A DNA stretch of 64,000 bases from Planctomycetia bacterium (GCA_015200345.1 CP054187.1:3518470-3582469); one strand, 5' to 3'. Shown: positions 1 through 8,712, counted from the stretch's first letter. The notes: a model not told the origin generated them from the sequence alone. Numbers and translations: made by a program.

Positions 1-201
1 GACATATCGTGGGGATGGTGTCATGTTGAGATGGAGCGTCTTTGCGGCACAATGCTTCCCTGTTTGACCCTCATCGGACACACGCCCTATTTCTGCACAC
101 CCAACAATCCATGCCATTTGTCCGAAGACGACCCGCAACCGATTTACCGCGTAGGTACCTGGCTCTTGGACGGTCAGTCATGCTGTTTTGACTCGCAGTG
201 A
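1..201 (+). CDS. 3' end of an unknown protein (5' truncated)
   Basis: The first reading frame is open from the window edge to a TGA at 199-201, giving 66 residues that end in DGQSCCFDSQ. The peptide has seven cysteines and reads like ordinary protein, but I recognise no family. The stop lies 13 bases before the ATG of the next gene, whose Shine-Dalgarno sequence (AGGTGA, 206-211) sits in the gap, so the two may be co-transcribed. An open stretch of this length can arise by chance in high-GC DNA, so the call is tentative. Confidence 0.4.
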   Translation, partial: DISWGWCHVEMERLCGTMLPCLTLIGHTPYFCTPNNPCHLSEDDPQPIYRVGTWLLDGQSCCFDSQ

Positions 202-214
202 GCAGGTGAGCAAG

Positions 215-1912
215 ATGGTTCCGGTATCGATACGGTTAACGTCCGCCGCGATAGTTCTACTTGCACATTCTCAATCGCGGGCGAATGACATACCGCGCGC
301 GCTACAAAAGGCGTGTGAAATGCGAACAAAACCGCACACGGGGCTTCTTCATTATCGACTTGAGACGCGATACGTGAGCGGGAACGTCCAAATAGAACGG
401 ATTCAAGCGAGGCTTGCGGGTGACAATATCGAGTTGACCGAACTCGGCGATGACGACGGGATCGTATTATATGACAAAAGACTAACACCCTTTGGAGTGC
501 AAAACGCGTGTTTGCCGAAACGCACCATAATTGACCGAACAGGAGAGCATCCGCTTGCCTGGATACATTGGGGCAGCTATGAGCATGTTGCGACAGCCAA
601 GCTCGACCTGGGAGTGCTCTTCGTCGATCCCAGAACTTTTGGAGTCTATTTTAAACCATTTCCGAACAAGTCGTGCAGTCAAATTCTTGCCGAATTTTTT
701 GTGCCATCGGCCGAGGGTGAATACACCGAAACGCGAAGAGACGGTTTAGTTGTATTGAATCGAGAACTGGAAGATCCGACCGGCCAGTCGTCGTGCACGC
801 TTCGTTCAGAGCAGGTCTTTGACCCCGATCGGGGTTACGGCATTCTCTCCATGTCAATCGAACAACGCTGCACGCAACAGGCACCGGTACCGATGATGCG
901 TGCCACCGGTGAGTACGGGCAGATCGACGGTTATTGGTGGCCGGTTCATTTTGAAAGTGAGAATCTTCGCACCGGCTATCGGTTTGTGTATCAGTTGGAG
1001 CACGCCGAGTTTGATCGGCCGGAGCATCCAAAGTCGATTGGGCCCGACGACCTCGGCATGCCGCCGGGCGCGCCTGTTTACCACCCGGACTATGTTGACA
1101 AGCCCGGCGAGTCGCCCGCTCGCTACCTCGGCGGGGGCAAAGTGGTCTCAAAATCGGAGTGGGAACAGATCAAATCAGACTACGACGTTCACGCTGTTCA
1201 AGAATGGATTCGTGCGTGCTTGGCCAAAGGTAGTGGCCAATTTCCAACTTGGTGGGATGACGCGTCTGGCCGATTCGGGCTGGAAGGGGTCGAGCACAAG
1301 CCGGATGCGTGGGAGGCGTATGTTCGGCGGTGGATTCTTAAGCGGACTGATTCGCGTGGGCAATCACTGGCGGAGCCGCTCACGGAGAAGCAGAAGACGG
1401 CGGCGTGGGCGGTGCTGGCGGATTGCAGGAAGCGGGCGCATCCGATTGTGGAGAAGCGCGCGGCGGAGCTGGCCGAGGCGCGGAAGCGGCTTCGCGAGAA
1501 TCGCCAGGTGATCGAAGAGCTTCGGTCGCAGTCCAAGGCGAGTGTATCGAACAACGGGAAGCAGGGCGTGGGCGGGACAGCGGCCAATCCTGCGGCCGGG
1601 GGGGCAAGCGAATCGGCCGGTGGCGGCCCGAAGCCGACTGCACGAGAAGATGAGCGGCTGGCGCAGGCGATGCAGGCGTCGGAGCGGTGGCTGGCGGCGG
1701 CGAAGGAGTTGGAGAAGCCCGACGGCCGGCTGGCGGAGATATTTGAGGAGTTGAAGCGCCGATTGGATGGATTGCTGACCAGCGTGCAGCGCAGCGATGC
1801 GAACGTGCTGCCGCCGCCGGCAGTCAAACCACAGTCGATGCGCGACGGCCGACCAGTGCCGCTGCCGCAGCGCGATCCGCGTCGGGCGCCGCCGGCCGCG
1901 CCGCGGCCGTGA
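215..1912 (+). CDS. Secreted protein of unknown function with charged C-terminal region
   Basis: No family is recognised. The frame can be extended to a TTG at 188, but the ATG at 215 has AGGTGA five bases upstream and starts directly at a signal peptide (MVPVSIRLTSAAIVLLAHS, likely cleaved near SRA), so 215 is preferred (565 aa). The first ~320 residues look like a globular exported domain. Residues ~390-540 are rich in Ala, Glu, Arg and Lys, suggest helices or coiled coil, and are interrupted by a Gly/Ala-rich linker. The last ~35 residues are Pro/Arg-rich. The 5' half is visibly less GC-rich in third codon positions than the part after about 1280. A periplasmic or surface role is inferred from the signal peptide only. 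Confidence 0.75.
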   Translation: MVPVSIRLTSAAIVLLAHSQSRANDIPRALQKACEMRTKPHTGLLHYRLETRYVSGNVQIERIQARLAGDNIELTELGDDDGIVLYDKRLTPFGVQNACLPKRTIIDRTGEHPLAWIHWGSYEHVATAKLDLGVLFVDPRTFGVYFKPFPNKSCSQILAEFFVPSAEGEYTETRRDGLVVLNRELEDPTGQSSCTLRSEQVFDPDRGYGILSMSIEQRCTQQAPVPMMRATGEYGQIDGYWWPVHFESENLRTGYRFVYQLEHAEFDRPEHPKSIGPDDLGMPPGAPVYHPDYVDKPGESPARYLGGGKVVSKSEWEQIKSDYDVHAVQEWIRACLAKGSGQFPTWWDDASGRFGLEGVEHKPDAWEAYVRRWILKRTDSRGQSLAEPLTEKQKTAAWAVLADCRKRAHPIVEKRAAELAEARKRLRENRQVIEELRSQSKASVSNNGKQGVGGTAANPAAGGASESAGGGPKPTAREDERLAQAMQASERWLAAAKELEKPDGRLAEIFEELKRRLDGLLTSVQRSDANVLPPPAVKPQSMRDGRPVPLPQRDPRRAPPAAPRP

Positions 1913-1976
1913 CGCAAAACGTTGACGGCGCGGCTGCACAGCCGGGGCGTGTCGCCCTAGAACCGGTTTCAAAATT

Positions 1977-2011
1977 CCTCTCCCCCTTGGGGGAGGGGTT
2001 GGGTGAGAGGG
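1977..2011 (+). repeat. Palindromic CCTCTCCC...GGGAGAGG-type intergenic element, copy 1
   Basis: A hairpin of CCTCTCCCCC and GGGGGAGG is followed by GTTGGGTGAGAGGG. The same design occurs at 2038-2072 in the opposite orientation and at 3633-3666. This looks like a REP-like dispersed element. Confidence 0.6.
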
Positions 2012-2037
2012 AAATGTGGTTCAAACGAATTGATTCA

Positions 2038-2072
2038 CCCTCACCCCAACCCTCTCCCTGGAAGGGAGAGGG
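2038..2072 (-). repeat. Palindromic CCTCTCCC...GGGAGAGG-type intergenic element, copy 2
   Basis: CCCTCACCCCAACCCTCTCC followed by CTGGAAGGGAGAGG is the reverse orientation of the elements at 1977 and 3633. Its right arm overlaps the first unit of the 67-bp tandem repeat. Confidence 0.6.
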
Positions 2073-2224
2073 AGGTTTTGAGACAGCTTGTAGCGCAGCA
2101 CGGTTGTTTCGTACCGCGATATCTCTGGAAGGGAGAGGGAGGTTTTGAGACAGCTTGTAGCGCAGCACGGATGTTTCGTACCGCGATATCTCTGGAAGGG
2201 AGAGGGAGTTTTGAAACAGCTTGT
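2058..2224 (+). repeat. 67-bp tandem repeat, about 2.5 units
   Basis: Units start at 2058, 2125 and 2192, an exact 67-bp period. Each begins CTGGAAGGGAGAGGGAG and runs through a shared TTTTGAGACAGCTTGTAG block. The first two units differ at very few bases. The third breaks off after CAGCTTGTAG with small differences. Each unit carries half of the GGGAGAGG element, so the array probably arose by duplication of a sequence next to the palindrome at 2038-2072. The rest of the 1913-2456 gap holds only the gap promoter and no gene. Confidence 0.8.
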
Positions 2225-2321
2225 AGTGTATGGGAGCATTCGCCCGATCAGCCGACCTGACAGGGGCTGGCTATGAATTGCTTCGATCCCATTTATGGTT
2301 TTCAGCGGATTCCCGCGTTTC

Positions 2322-2350
2322 TTGACGACTCCTTCGCACGCATCTATTCT
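2322..2350 (+). promoter_or_regulatory. Sigma70-like promoter for gap
   Basis: TTGACG (2322-2327), a 17-bp spacer and TATTCT (2345-2350) lie about 107 bases before the gap start. Predicted transcription starts near 2357. Confidence 0.5.
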
Positions 2351-2456
2351 CATGCTTCCTCGGCGTTTGCGGTCGTAACCTGATTCATTCTCCTGGCGCG
2401 AACACCCGGCGACCGGCGGACGCGAGGCAACTTAATCTTCTGCGGAGGCGTGCAAC

Positions 2457-3515
2457 ATGGCAGCGGTGAAGGTCGGCATCAATGGCTTTGGTCGAATCGG
2501 TCGCATGGTCGCCCGCGCGATGGCGATGCGCCCGAAGGAGTTTGAAATCGTCGCGATCAACGACGTCGGTCCGCCGGCGAAGATTCACGCACACCTCTTC
2601 AAGTACGACACCGTCCATGGCAAGTGGCAGGGCGAAGTCGGCCACACCGACAATTCGCTCATCGTCGACGGCCGCTCCATTCGCGTCTGCGGCGAGAAAG
2701 ACCCGACCAAGCTGCCGTGGAAGGATCTCGGCGCGACGGTCGTCATCGAGGCAACGGGCGTCTTCACCAGCAAGCGCGACGCCGCCAAGGGCAAGGCCGG
2801 CTACGACGATCACATCACGGCCGGCGCGAAGAAGGTCATCCTCTCGGCGCCGTCGAAGGACGCGATCGACGCGACGGTCGTGCTGGGCGTGAACGATGAG
2901 ACGCTGCGGCCCGAGCATACGTTCGTCAGCAACGGAAGCTGCACGACGAACTGTCTCGCGCCGCTCGTGAAGGTTCTGGCCGACAATCCCGCCGTGTTCG
3001 GCGAGAACATCACCGGCATGATGACGACAGTCCACGCCTACACCAACGATCAGCGCATCCTTGATCAGGTCCACGGCGACGATCTGCTTCGCGCCCGCGC
3101 GGCCGCGATGAACATCATTCCGTCGTCCACCGGCGCGGCCAAGGCCATCGGGCTGGTCGTCCCCAAGAAGACGATTCAACTCGACGGCTTCGCCCTGCGC
3201 GTGCCGGTCATGGACGGCAGCGTCGTCGATCTGACGGTCTCACTGGATAAGGAAGTGGACGTGGATACGGTGAACGGCATCTTCAAGAAGGCCGCCGCCG
3301 AGCCGAAGTTCAAGGGCATCCTTCAGTATTCGGACGAGCCGATCGTTTCAAGCGACATCATCAACAACCCGCACAGTTCGATCTTCGACTCGACTCGGAC
3401 GATGACCGTGCCCAAAGGCAAGGGCAAGATGCTCAAGCTCATGAGCTGGTACGATAACGAATGGGGTTTCTCGAACCGCGTGTGTGATCTGGCTGTGCGC
3501 CTCGCGGCGATGTAA
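2457..3515 (+). CDS. gap: Type I glyceraldehyde-3-phosphate dehydrogenase
   Basis: It catalyses NAD-dependent phosphorylating oxidation of glyceraldehyde 3-phosphate to 1,3-bisphosphoglycerate in cytosolic glycolysis or gluconeogenesis. The N-terminal Rossmann motif GINGFGRIGR (7-16) is followed by Asp36, which favours NAD over NADP. The catalytic Cys162 lies in SNGSCTTNC, where most homologues have SNASCTTNC, and His193 lies in TVHAYTNDQ. The WYDNEWGFSNR signature is near the C-terminus. At 352 aa it is slightly longer than the usual ~335. A GGAGG-like Shine-Dalgarno precedes the ATG. It stands alone, without pgk or tpi. Confidence 0.97.
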   Translation: MAAVKVGINGFGRIGRMVARAMAMRPKEFEIVAINDVGPPAKIHAHLFKYDTVHGKWQGEVGHTDNSLIVDGRSIRVCGEKDPTKLPWKDLGATVVIEATGVFTSKRDAAKGKAGYDDHITAGAKKVILSAPSKDAIDATVVLGVNDETLRPEHTFVSNGSCTTNCLAPLVKVLADNPAVFGENITGMMTTVHAYTNDQRILDQVHGDDLLRARAAAMNIIPSSTGAAKAIGLVVPKKTIQLDGFALRVPVMDGSVVDLTVSLDKEVDVDTVNGIFKKAAAEPKFKGILQYSDEPIVSSDIINNPHSSIFDSTRTMTVPKGKGKMLKLMSWYDNEWGFSNRVCDLAVRLAAM

Positions 3516-3632
3516 GCCCGACGGGATCGTCCCGGACCCGCGATCCTGACCTGCCGGATGTGAAGTACAGTCTCGCCATCTCCGGCCCGAATACACCTCG
3601 CAACGTGAACCGGCCTCGTGCCGGATTAGACC

Positions 3633-3666
3633 CCCTCTCCCTGCAGGGAGAGGGTCGGGGTGAGGG
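3633..3666 (+). repeat. Palindromic CCTCTCCC...GGGAGAGG-type intergenic element, copy 3
   Basis: CCCTCTCCCTGCAGGGAGAG followed by GGTCGGGGTGAGGG has the same hairpin and GTxGGGTGAGGG tail as the elements at 1977 and 2038. It lies between gap and the hydrolase and ends 25 bases before the latter's preferred start. Confidence 0.65.
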
Positions 3667-3691
3667 TGCTACGAGAAAAAAGGAACTCTAC

Positions 3692-4546
3692 TTGACCTTT
3701 GCCCGGATTCCCCTTTCCTCGACGAAGTGCCTTTGTTCCGGCACGACGCGCGTATTCGTCGCGTTGATGATGGCCGTGACGGGGGGCTTGGCCGGTTGCG
3801 GCGTTCAGCAACCGCCGCCGTTGCCGTATGAGATTTGGAATCCGCCCGAGGTGACGGCTGCGGAACTGGATCGCGGCCTGATCATTCTCTACCCCGGTCT
3901 GTTGAGCACCACGAACGAAATGATCACGTTGTACCTCGTGATGCGCGCGGCGGGGATCGATCGGGCGATCGACCTGGGCGTGTGGGGTCGGTTCCTCGAG
4001 GGCATCGAGAACATCAATGCGTACGAGCGGAATCTGGCGTGGTCGGCGGCGGAGGCGGAACGCATTGCCGAGTACCTCCGCGCGCATCCGGGTAGACCGG
4101 TGACGCTGATGGGCTTTTCGGCCGGGGCGGCGATTGCGATCTGGGTCGCGGAGGCGCTGCCCGAAGAGGTGCAGTTGGACCGGGTGATTCTGATCAGCCC
4201 CGGCGTGTCGCCGAGTTACGATCTCGACGCGATGCTGCGGCGGTGTCGGCACGGGGCGGTGTGCTTCTGGTCGGCCTTGGATTGGCAGGGCGCGCTGGCG
4301 GCGCTGGTCTTCGGCACGATGGATCGAATCAACGAAGTTCCCGCCGGCACGGTCGGCTTTACGATGCAGCGCTCGGACCTTGTGCAGGTTCCGTACGGTC
4401 CCGAGATGGCGGCCTACGGCCTGACGGGCAATCATTACGAATTGATGGATAATCCGCTCTGGATTCAGGATTTTGTCGTGCCGTGGGTGCTGTACGACCA
4501 CGGCCCGCGGGCGTCCGACACACCGCAGAAGCACCATTCGCCCTGA
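3692..4546 (+). CDS. Predicted alpha/beta-hydrolase lipoprotein
   Basis: The preferred start is TTG at 3692, eight bases after AAAAAAGGA. An upstream ATG at 3560 would translate the palindromic element and is unlikely. The 284-aa product begins with a hydrophobic segment and a lipobox (GLAGC), so it should be a lipoprotein. The fold is suggested by LIILYPGLLSTTNEM (oxyanion strand), a nucleophile elbow LMGFSAGAA with the serine in GFSAG, and NHYELMD near the C-terminus, which may supply the histidine. The substrate is unknown. Downstream pruA is convergent, so the gene is monocistronic. Confidence 0.75.
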   Translation: MTFARIPLSSTKCLCSGTTRVFVALMMAVTGGLAGCGVQQPPPLPYEIWNPPEVTAAELDRGLIILYPGLLSTTNEMITLYLVMRAAGIDRAIDLGVWGRFLEGIENINAYERNLAWSAAEAERIAEYLRAHPGRPVTLMGFSAGAAIAIWVAEALPEEVQLDRVILISPGVSPSYDLDAMLRRCRHGAVCFWSALDWQGALAALVFGTMDRINEVPAGTVGFTMQRSDLVQVPYGPEMAAYGLTGNHYELMDNPLWIQDFVVPWVLYDHGPRASDTPQKHHSP

Positions 4547-4733
4547 CGCCGATGCGAGAGTTGTTGAACTGCTTTCCCGCGGTGGCATCCTCGAGCGTAA
4601 CGTGCTGCGCCTCGGCGAGCGATTGCACGGCATCGCTGCCGGAATCGCCCAGGGTCCGATCGGCGTCCACGACAACCGGGCGATGCGAATGGCCGCACGG
4701 TGTCGCGAGTTCATTCAATCTGTCTAATTTTGT

Positions 4734-6284
4734 CTAGAAGCGTTCCGTGATGGATTTCGCCTGCATGAACAACTGGATGTAATCCCGGCCTCCGGCCTTG
4801 GAGTTCGTGCCGGACATGTTGAAGCCTCCGAAGGGCTGCACGTCGACGATGGCGCCCGTGCATTTTCGATTGAGATAGAGATTGCCGACGTGGAACTCGT
4901 GTCGCGCCCGCTCCAGTTCCGCCCGGTCATTGGAGAAGATGCCCCCGGTCAAGCCGTATTCAGTGTTGTTGGCGATATGCAGCAACTCGTCGAACCCTCG
5001 GCCTTTGATGACGGCCAGAACCGGGCCGAAGATTTCCTCCTGGGCCAGCCGCGCCATCGGGTCGATGCCGGTGAAGATGTGCGGCGCGATGTAGTACCCG
5101 CCCGCCGGCACGTTCGCATCACCCAGTGCCAGCGTGCCCTCTTTCTTGCCGATGGCGATGTACTCGTGAATCTTGTCATAGGCTGGTTTGTCAATCACCG
5201 CGCCCATGAAGTAATTCTCCGGCGTGGTCGTATTGCCGACCGTCAGTTTCTTCGCGCCGGCGACGACCTTCTCCACCAGCACGTCGTGCACGCGTTCATC
5301 CACGATCAATCGGCTGCACGCCGAGCATTTCTGCCCCTGGAAACCGAAGGCCGACGCGACGACGCCCGCGGCCGCTGCATCGAGATCGGCCGACGGCGTG
5401 ACGACGATCGCGTCCTTGCCGCCCATTTCGAGCATGGTGCGTTTGAGCCAGATCTGACCGGGCTGCACCTTCGCTGCGCGCTCGAAGATGCGCAGGCCCA
5501 CGTCGCGCGAGCCGGTGAAGGCGATGAATCGCGTGCGCGGATGATCGACGAGCACGTCGCCGACCGCACCGCCTGGGCCGGGGCAGAAGTTGACCACGCC
5601 GGGCGGAAGCATGACTTCTTCGAGCACTTCGATGAATTTCGCGGCGATGACCGGCGCGGTGCTGGCTGGTTTCAAGACAACTGTATTTCCAGCCACGATC
5701 GCGGCGCTGGTCATCCCCGCCATGATCGCCAGCGGGAAGTTCCACGGCGGAATGATCACGCCGACGCCGAGGGGAATGTAACGCACATCCGTCTCTTCTC
5801 CCGGTGACGACGTCGTCGGATGGCTGCCGCCCAGCCGCATCGCCTCGCGGGCGTAGAATTCGAGGAAATCAATGCACTCGGCCGTATCGGCGTAAGCCTC
5901 GATCCATGATTTGGACTCTTCGTAGCACATCCATGCCGAGAACTCGTAGATTCGGCGGCGAATGATGGCTGCGGCGCGAAGCAGGTACCGCGCTCGAACT
6001 TCTGCCGGCGTGCGCGACCACGTTTTGAACGCGGCGTCGGCCGCGGCGATGGCGGATCGAGCGGTCTCGGCGTCGGCCTTGCCCACGCGACCGACGACTT
6101 GAGCAACGTTTCCGGGACTGATTGAGTCAATCATGCCGGCGGTGTCGATCTTCTGGCCGCCGATTCGAATGGGATAGGTGCGACCCAACTGCGATTCGAC
6201 GAGCTTGAGAGCCTCCAGCATCGCCTGTCGCGCGCCGGGTTCGGAGAAGTTCACATACGGTTCGGGGGAGTAGGGCGTCAGCAT
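4734..6284 (-). CDS. pruA: L-glutamate gamma-semialdehyde (1-pyrroline-5-carboxylate) dehydrogenase
   Basis: It oxidises glutamate semialdehyde, the open form of pyrroline-5-carboxylate, to glutamate with NAD in proline and arginine breakdown. The 516-aa length fits the RocA/PruA group of aldehyde dehydrogenases. The NAD-binding IIPPWNFPLAI motif is at ~177-187. The general base Glu286 is in LEMGGKD and the nucleophile Cys320 is in GQKCSACSR. The C-terminal EEIFGPV and QPFGGFNMSGT blocks are present. The ATG has GGAG eight bases upstream, and a promoter lies at 6354-6382. No proline dehydrogenase (putA or prodh) is adjacent, so the first step must be encoded elsewhere. Confidence 0.95.
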   Translation of the reverse strand: MLTPYSPEPYVNFSEPGARQAMLEALKLVESQLGRTYPIRIGGQKIDTAGMIDSISPGNVAQVVGRVGKADAETARSAIAAADAAFKTWSRTPAEVRARYLLRAAAIIRRRIYEFSAWMCYEESKSWIEAYADTAECIDFLEFYAREAMRLGGSHPTTSSPGEETDVRYIPLGVGVIIPPWNFPLAIMAGMTSAAIVAGNTVVLKPASTAPVIAAKFIEVLEEVMLPPGVVNFCPGPGGAVGDVLVDHPRTRFIAFTGSRDVGLRIFERAAKVQPGQIWLKRTMLEMGGKDAIVVTPSADLDAAAAGVVASAFGFQGQKCSACSRLIVDERVHDVLVEKVVAGAKKLTVGNTTTPENYFMGAVIDKPAYDKIHEYIAIGKKEGTLALGDANVPAGGYYIAPHIFTGIDPMARLAQEEIFGPVLAVIKGRGFDELLHIANNTEYGLTGGIFSNDRAELERARHEFHVGNLYLNRKCTGAIVDVQPFGGFNMSGTNSKAGGRDYIQLFMQAKSITERF

Positions 6285-6353
6285 CGAGAAACTCCGAATC
6301 TATCTGAAATCAACCGAAATCAACCGAGGATTCGCAATCATTGAAGGTGCGAG

Positions 6354-6382
6354 ATTGTAATTGCGGTAGAAAGGCTCGCCAA
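6354..6382 (-). promoter_or_regulatory. Sigma70-like promoter for pruA
   Basis: On the minus strand TTGGCG (6377-6382), a 17-bp spacer and TACAAT (6354-6359) lie about 70 bases upstream of the start codon. A direct repeat of GAAATCAACC (6305-6324) lies between promoter and gene. Confidence 0.45.
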
Positions 6383-6484
6383 ATCGTGCAGCGTTGCAGC
6401 AGGTCGAATCGTGCATATGATTGTGCCAGCCTAGTGCGCCGGTGATTCGGTGCAATAAGATGAAGTAAAACGTTTCACCGGCGA

Positions 6485-7096
6485 TTAGGAAGGGCTAAGG
6501 GATGCTTCGATGGCAGCGATCGCCTTTGCAGCATCGAACGGCTTGGCGAGAACGGCGTCGAAACCGTCATCGCGCAGGGTGGCGTGCAGCGCCGCGTCGT
6601 TCGACGGCGCCATGGCGATGATGCGTACGCCGTCGAACTCGGGGTTGCTTCGAAGCGTGCGGACGAACTCCCGTCCGGTCAGATTCGGCAGCGTCGAGTC
6701 GACGAGCAGGACATCGGGTTTGTGTGCCTGCGTGGCGAGGCCGGCATCGAAGGCCGACGTGGCCGTCCGCACGTCGTACTCGCCGCCACGCGCGAGTGCG
6801 TCAGCCAGCGTGGCGGCAAAGTCTCGGTCGGCGTCAATGACCAGCACGCGCGTCGTTCCCGCGTCCAGTCCATTGAGCGGGATGTTGTGCAGCTTCATGA
6901 ACCGAATGAGCTGCTGAACGGGAATGCGCCGGTCTTTGCTGCCTGGAATGCGATAACCGCGGAGCTGGCCGGAGTCGAACCATTTGGAGACGGTGCGCGG
7001 GGCGACGTTGCAGATGCGGGCCACGTCGCCCGTGGTGAGAACGTCCTTTCGGCCCGCGCCCGGTTTGCGAGACGGGTTGGTCGTGTGCATCGCCAC
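6485..7096 (-). CDS. Helix-turn-helix DNA-binding domain fused to a response-regulator receiver domain
   Basis: The N-terminal half (18-72) is an excisionase/MerR-like winged HTH (VLTTGDVARICNVAPRTVSK, then WF) with a basic wing. The C-terminal half (82-200) is a CheY-like receiver with acidic pocket Asp88/Asp90, phospho-acceptor Asp133 in LLVDSTLP and Lys185 in LAKPF. The HTH-first order is the reverse of typical response regulators but is often seen in planctomycetes. The start is GTG at 7096 with GGAGGAGGG just upstream; an ATG two codons later is possible. No histidine kinase is adjacent. It is probably a transcription factor controlled by phosphorylation, with unknown targets. Confidence 0.85.
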   Translation of the reverse strand: MAMHTTNPSRKPGAGRKDVLTTGDVARICNVAPRTVSKWFDSGQLRGYRIPGSKDRRIPVQQLIRFMKLHNIPLNGLDAGTTRVLVIDADRDFAATLADALARGGEYDVRTATSAFDAGLATQAHKPDVLLVDSTLPNLTGREFVRTLRSNPEFDGVRIIAMAPSNDAALHATLRDDGFDAVLAKPFDAAKAIAAIEASLSPS

Positions 7097-7429
7097 TTTC
7101 CCTCCTCCGCCAGTGCCAATAATGAAGCACTCGGCAGGGCTGCTTTCAGGGCCGAATCGGGTGATGCGCGTTCACGCCGGCGGCCGAAAGCACAATCGGT
7201 CAGCGGGAGTTACAACTGTACAAGTGCGCCGAATCGTCGCAGGCGTTACAGCCGTGCGCGCGGCGCCGATAAAAGCAGGCGCGCCGGCCGCGACGAGGTG
7301 TGCGAGGTGGGACCGAGTATCCGTCGCGCTCCCGAACGGAGCGCGTGATTAACTCATACTAGGACGAGCCGACCCAAAAGACAAGTTTCGACAAAGCGGG
7401 GGGGGGCGCCGGTAGCCCGGTGCAACGTT
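7097..7429. other. Intergenic region upstream of the HTH-receiver gene
   Basis: No coding sequence is supported in this 333-bp gap. It holds a promoter candidate at 7356-7384 reading toward the HTH-receiver gene, which would give a leader of about 250 bases. It also holds an imperfect palindrome near 7208-7226 (AGTTACAACTGTACAAGT), a possible operator. Confidence 0.4.
7356..7384 (-). promoter_or_regulatory. Sigma70-like promoter candidate for the HTH-receiver gene
   Basis: On the minus strand TTGTCT (7379-7384), a 17-bp spacer and TAGTAT (7356-7361). The distance to the start codon is about 250 bases. Confidence 0.35.
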
Positions 7430-8128
7430 TTATTCCTCGGTGTATTCCGCGCCAGGCGGCAGGATGTTGGACACCGGCTCGGACGAGGTCAGGGCTTCGA
7501 AGCTCAAATACAAACCGACCGCCAGCAGCAAGAGTGCGGCCAGCGTGCGGATCGGCCAGCGAAACCCGCCGTGCGGCATGACGATGCTCTCGGTCTGGCC
7601 ATTCACAGAAACCGGGAGGTCCGCGCCGCTCACGGCCCAGCGCACGTATCCGATCGGCCCGCCGGGGGCATATCGCTCGGTCAATGCGGCGCGAAAAGCG
7701 ACATTCGCCATTTTATCAATCGAACTCGCCTTCTCGCCGGCGGCGACAACGGCATTCCGCGCCTCGGCGAAGCGAGGCGGCTTGCCCGCGGCCCGGGCGA
7801 ATTGATCGTATTCCCACACCAGATTGATCGCCGTGCAGGCCAGCGCCACGACGCACGCACCGCGGAGGATGCGCCGCCGCTCCATCGGCCGCGCCGCCCG
7901 TGCGAGGCGAAACGAGACCGCGCCGACGAGCAATCCGGCGACGAGAAAAAAGAACAGCCCCATGTAGAGCGGCAGCCAGATCAGCGCGACCAGCAGCCAG
8001 CCCAGCGGAACGAGACAAAGAAACGAGACGATCCTGGCCTTGCGCCAGGCCCCGGCGCGCGCGGCGGTCCACGGCCCCTCGAGGATCGGCGGCGGCGGCT
8101 GGGGCAGGGCGTCGGCGGTCTGGGTCAT
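7430..8128 (-). CDS. Membrane protein of unknown function
   Basis: The ATG at 8128 (MTQTADALPQ) is preferred over an upstream ATG at 8230, because the extra residues are low-complexity and the protein proper starts with a Pro-rich cytosolic lead. The 232-aa product has two close transmembrane helices (~38-80), a third at ~93-110, a ~90-residue extracytoplasmic stretch and a fourth helix near 198-215. No family is recognised. It is transcribed in the same direction as the PEGA lipoprotein and the small membrane protein upstream, so the three may share an operon. Confidence 0.65.
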   Translation of the reverse strand: MTQTADALPQPPPPILEGPWTAARAGAWRKARIVSFLCLVPLGWLLVALIWLPLYMGLFFFLVAGLLVGAVSFRLARAARPMERRRILRGACVVALACTAINLVWEYDQFARAAGKPPRFAEARNAVVAAGEKASSIDKMANVAFRAALTERYAPGGPIGYVRWAVSGADLPVSVNGQTESIVMPHGGFRWPIRTLAALLLLAVGLYLSFEALTSSEPVSNILPPGAEYTEE

Positions 8129-8274
8129 GGGCGGCCTGGACGGGTAGTGTTCGCTGCATGCAAGGGTCGATGATGTCGCCGGTTGAGCAGCATGACCTGC
8201 CGGCTCCGACGGCTTGCGCCGTCGGCTCACGGTCGTCCATTCATGATCGGCTAAACTTTACCGCTCGCCAATCG

Positions 8275-8712
8275 CTATTCGACATTCGCCAAGGCCCGCT
8301 GCTTTAGCTCGGCCGCGTTTTGCAGCAATTGATCCTGCGGGACCGGCGCGATCGGCGAGAGGGCGAAGGTTCCCAGGTCGCGTTCGTCGTAAATCGTGAA
8401 GGGCACGAGGCATTCCGCGAAGAGATCGATGAACGGGGTCTGGTACCACGGCGCCTTGATCTTGCGATTCGTCTGGATCGTCTCGTAACCGGGCTTGCGC
8501 AGGATGATGTCATAATCGCCGTACCAGGTGAACGGCACTTTCACCGGCGACTGGCCGACTTCCTGATCGTTGAGAATGACCGTCGCGCCGGCCGGCTCGG
8601 TATTGATCGTGACGGTGCGCTCGACGCATCCGGCCAGGCCGACGGCGCTGCCGAACAACACAATCCAACAAACGCATCGGGGTGGGTTGGCTTGAGTTCG
8701 AGTCGGCGACAT
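8275..8712 (-). CDS. PEGA-domain lipoprotein
   Basis: The start at 8712 (MSPTRTQ) places a signal peptide and a lipobox (VGLAGC, Cys29) at the N-terminus. Directly after it comes a PEGA domain (VTINTEPAGATVILNDQEVG), a short beta-sandwich repeat common in surface and S-layer-associated proteins. A long KAPWYQTPFIDLFAE stretch and a helical Gln/Ala-rich tail follow. The length is 145 aa. It should be anchored to a membrane by lipidated Cys29, and its role is probably structural. Confidence 0.8.
   Translation of the reverse strand: MSPTRTQANPPRCVCWIVLFGSAVGLAGCVERTVTINTEPAGATVILNDQEVGQSPVKVPFTWYGDYDIILRKPGYETIQTNRKIKAPWYQTPFIDLFAECLVPFTIYDERDLGTFALSPIAPVPQDQLLQNAAELKQRALANVE

Noticed and set aside
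2058..2224. Possible CRISPR array
   Set aside because: The 67-bp units are contiguous without spacers and have no cas genes nearby.
3560..3691. N-terminal extension of the alpha/beta-hydrolase from ATG 3560
   Set aside because: It would translate the intergenic palindrome, and a good Shine-Dalgarno supports the TTG at 3692.
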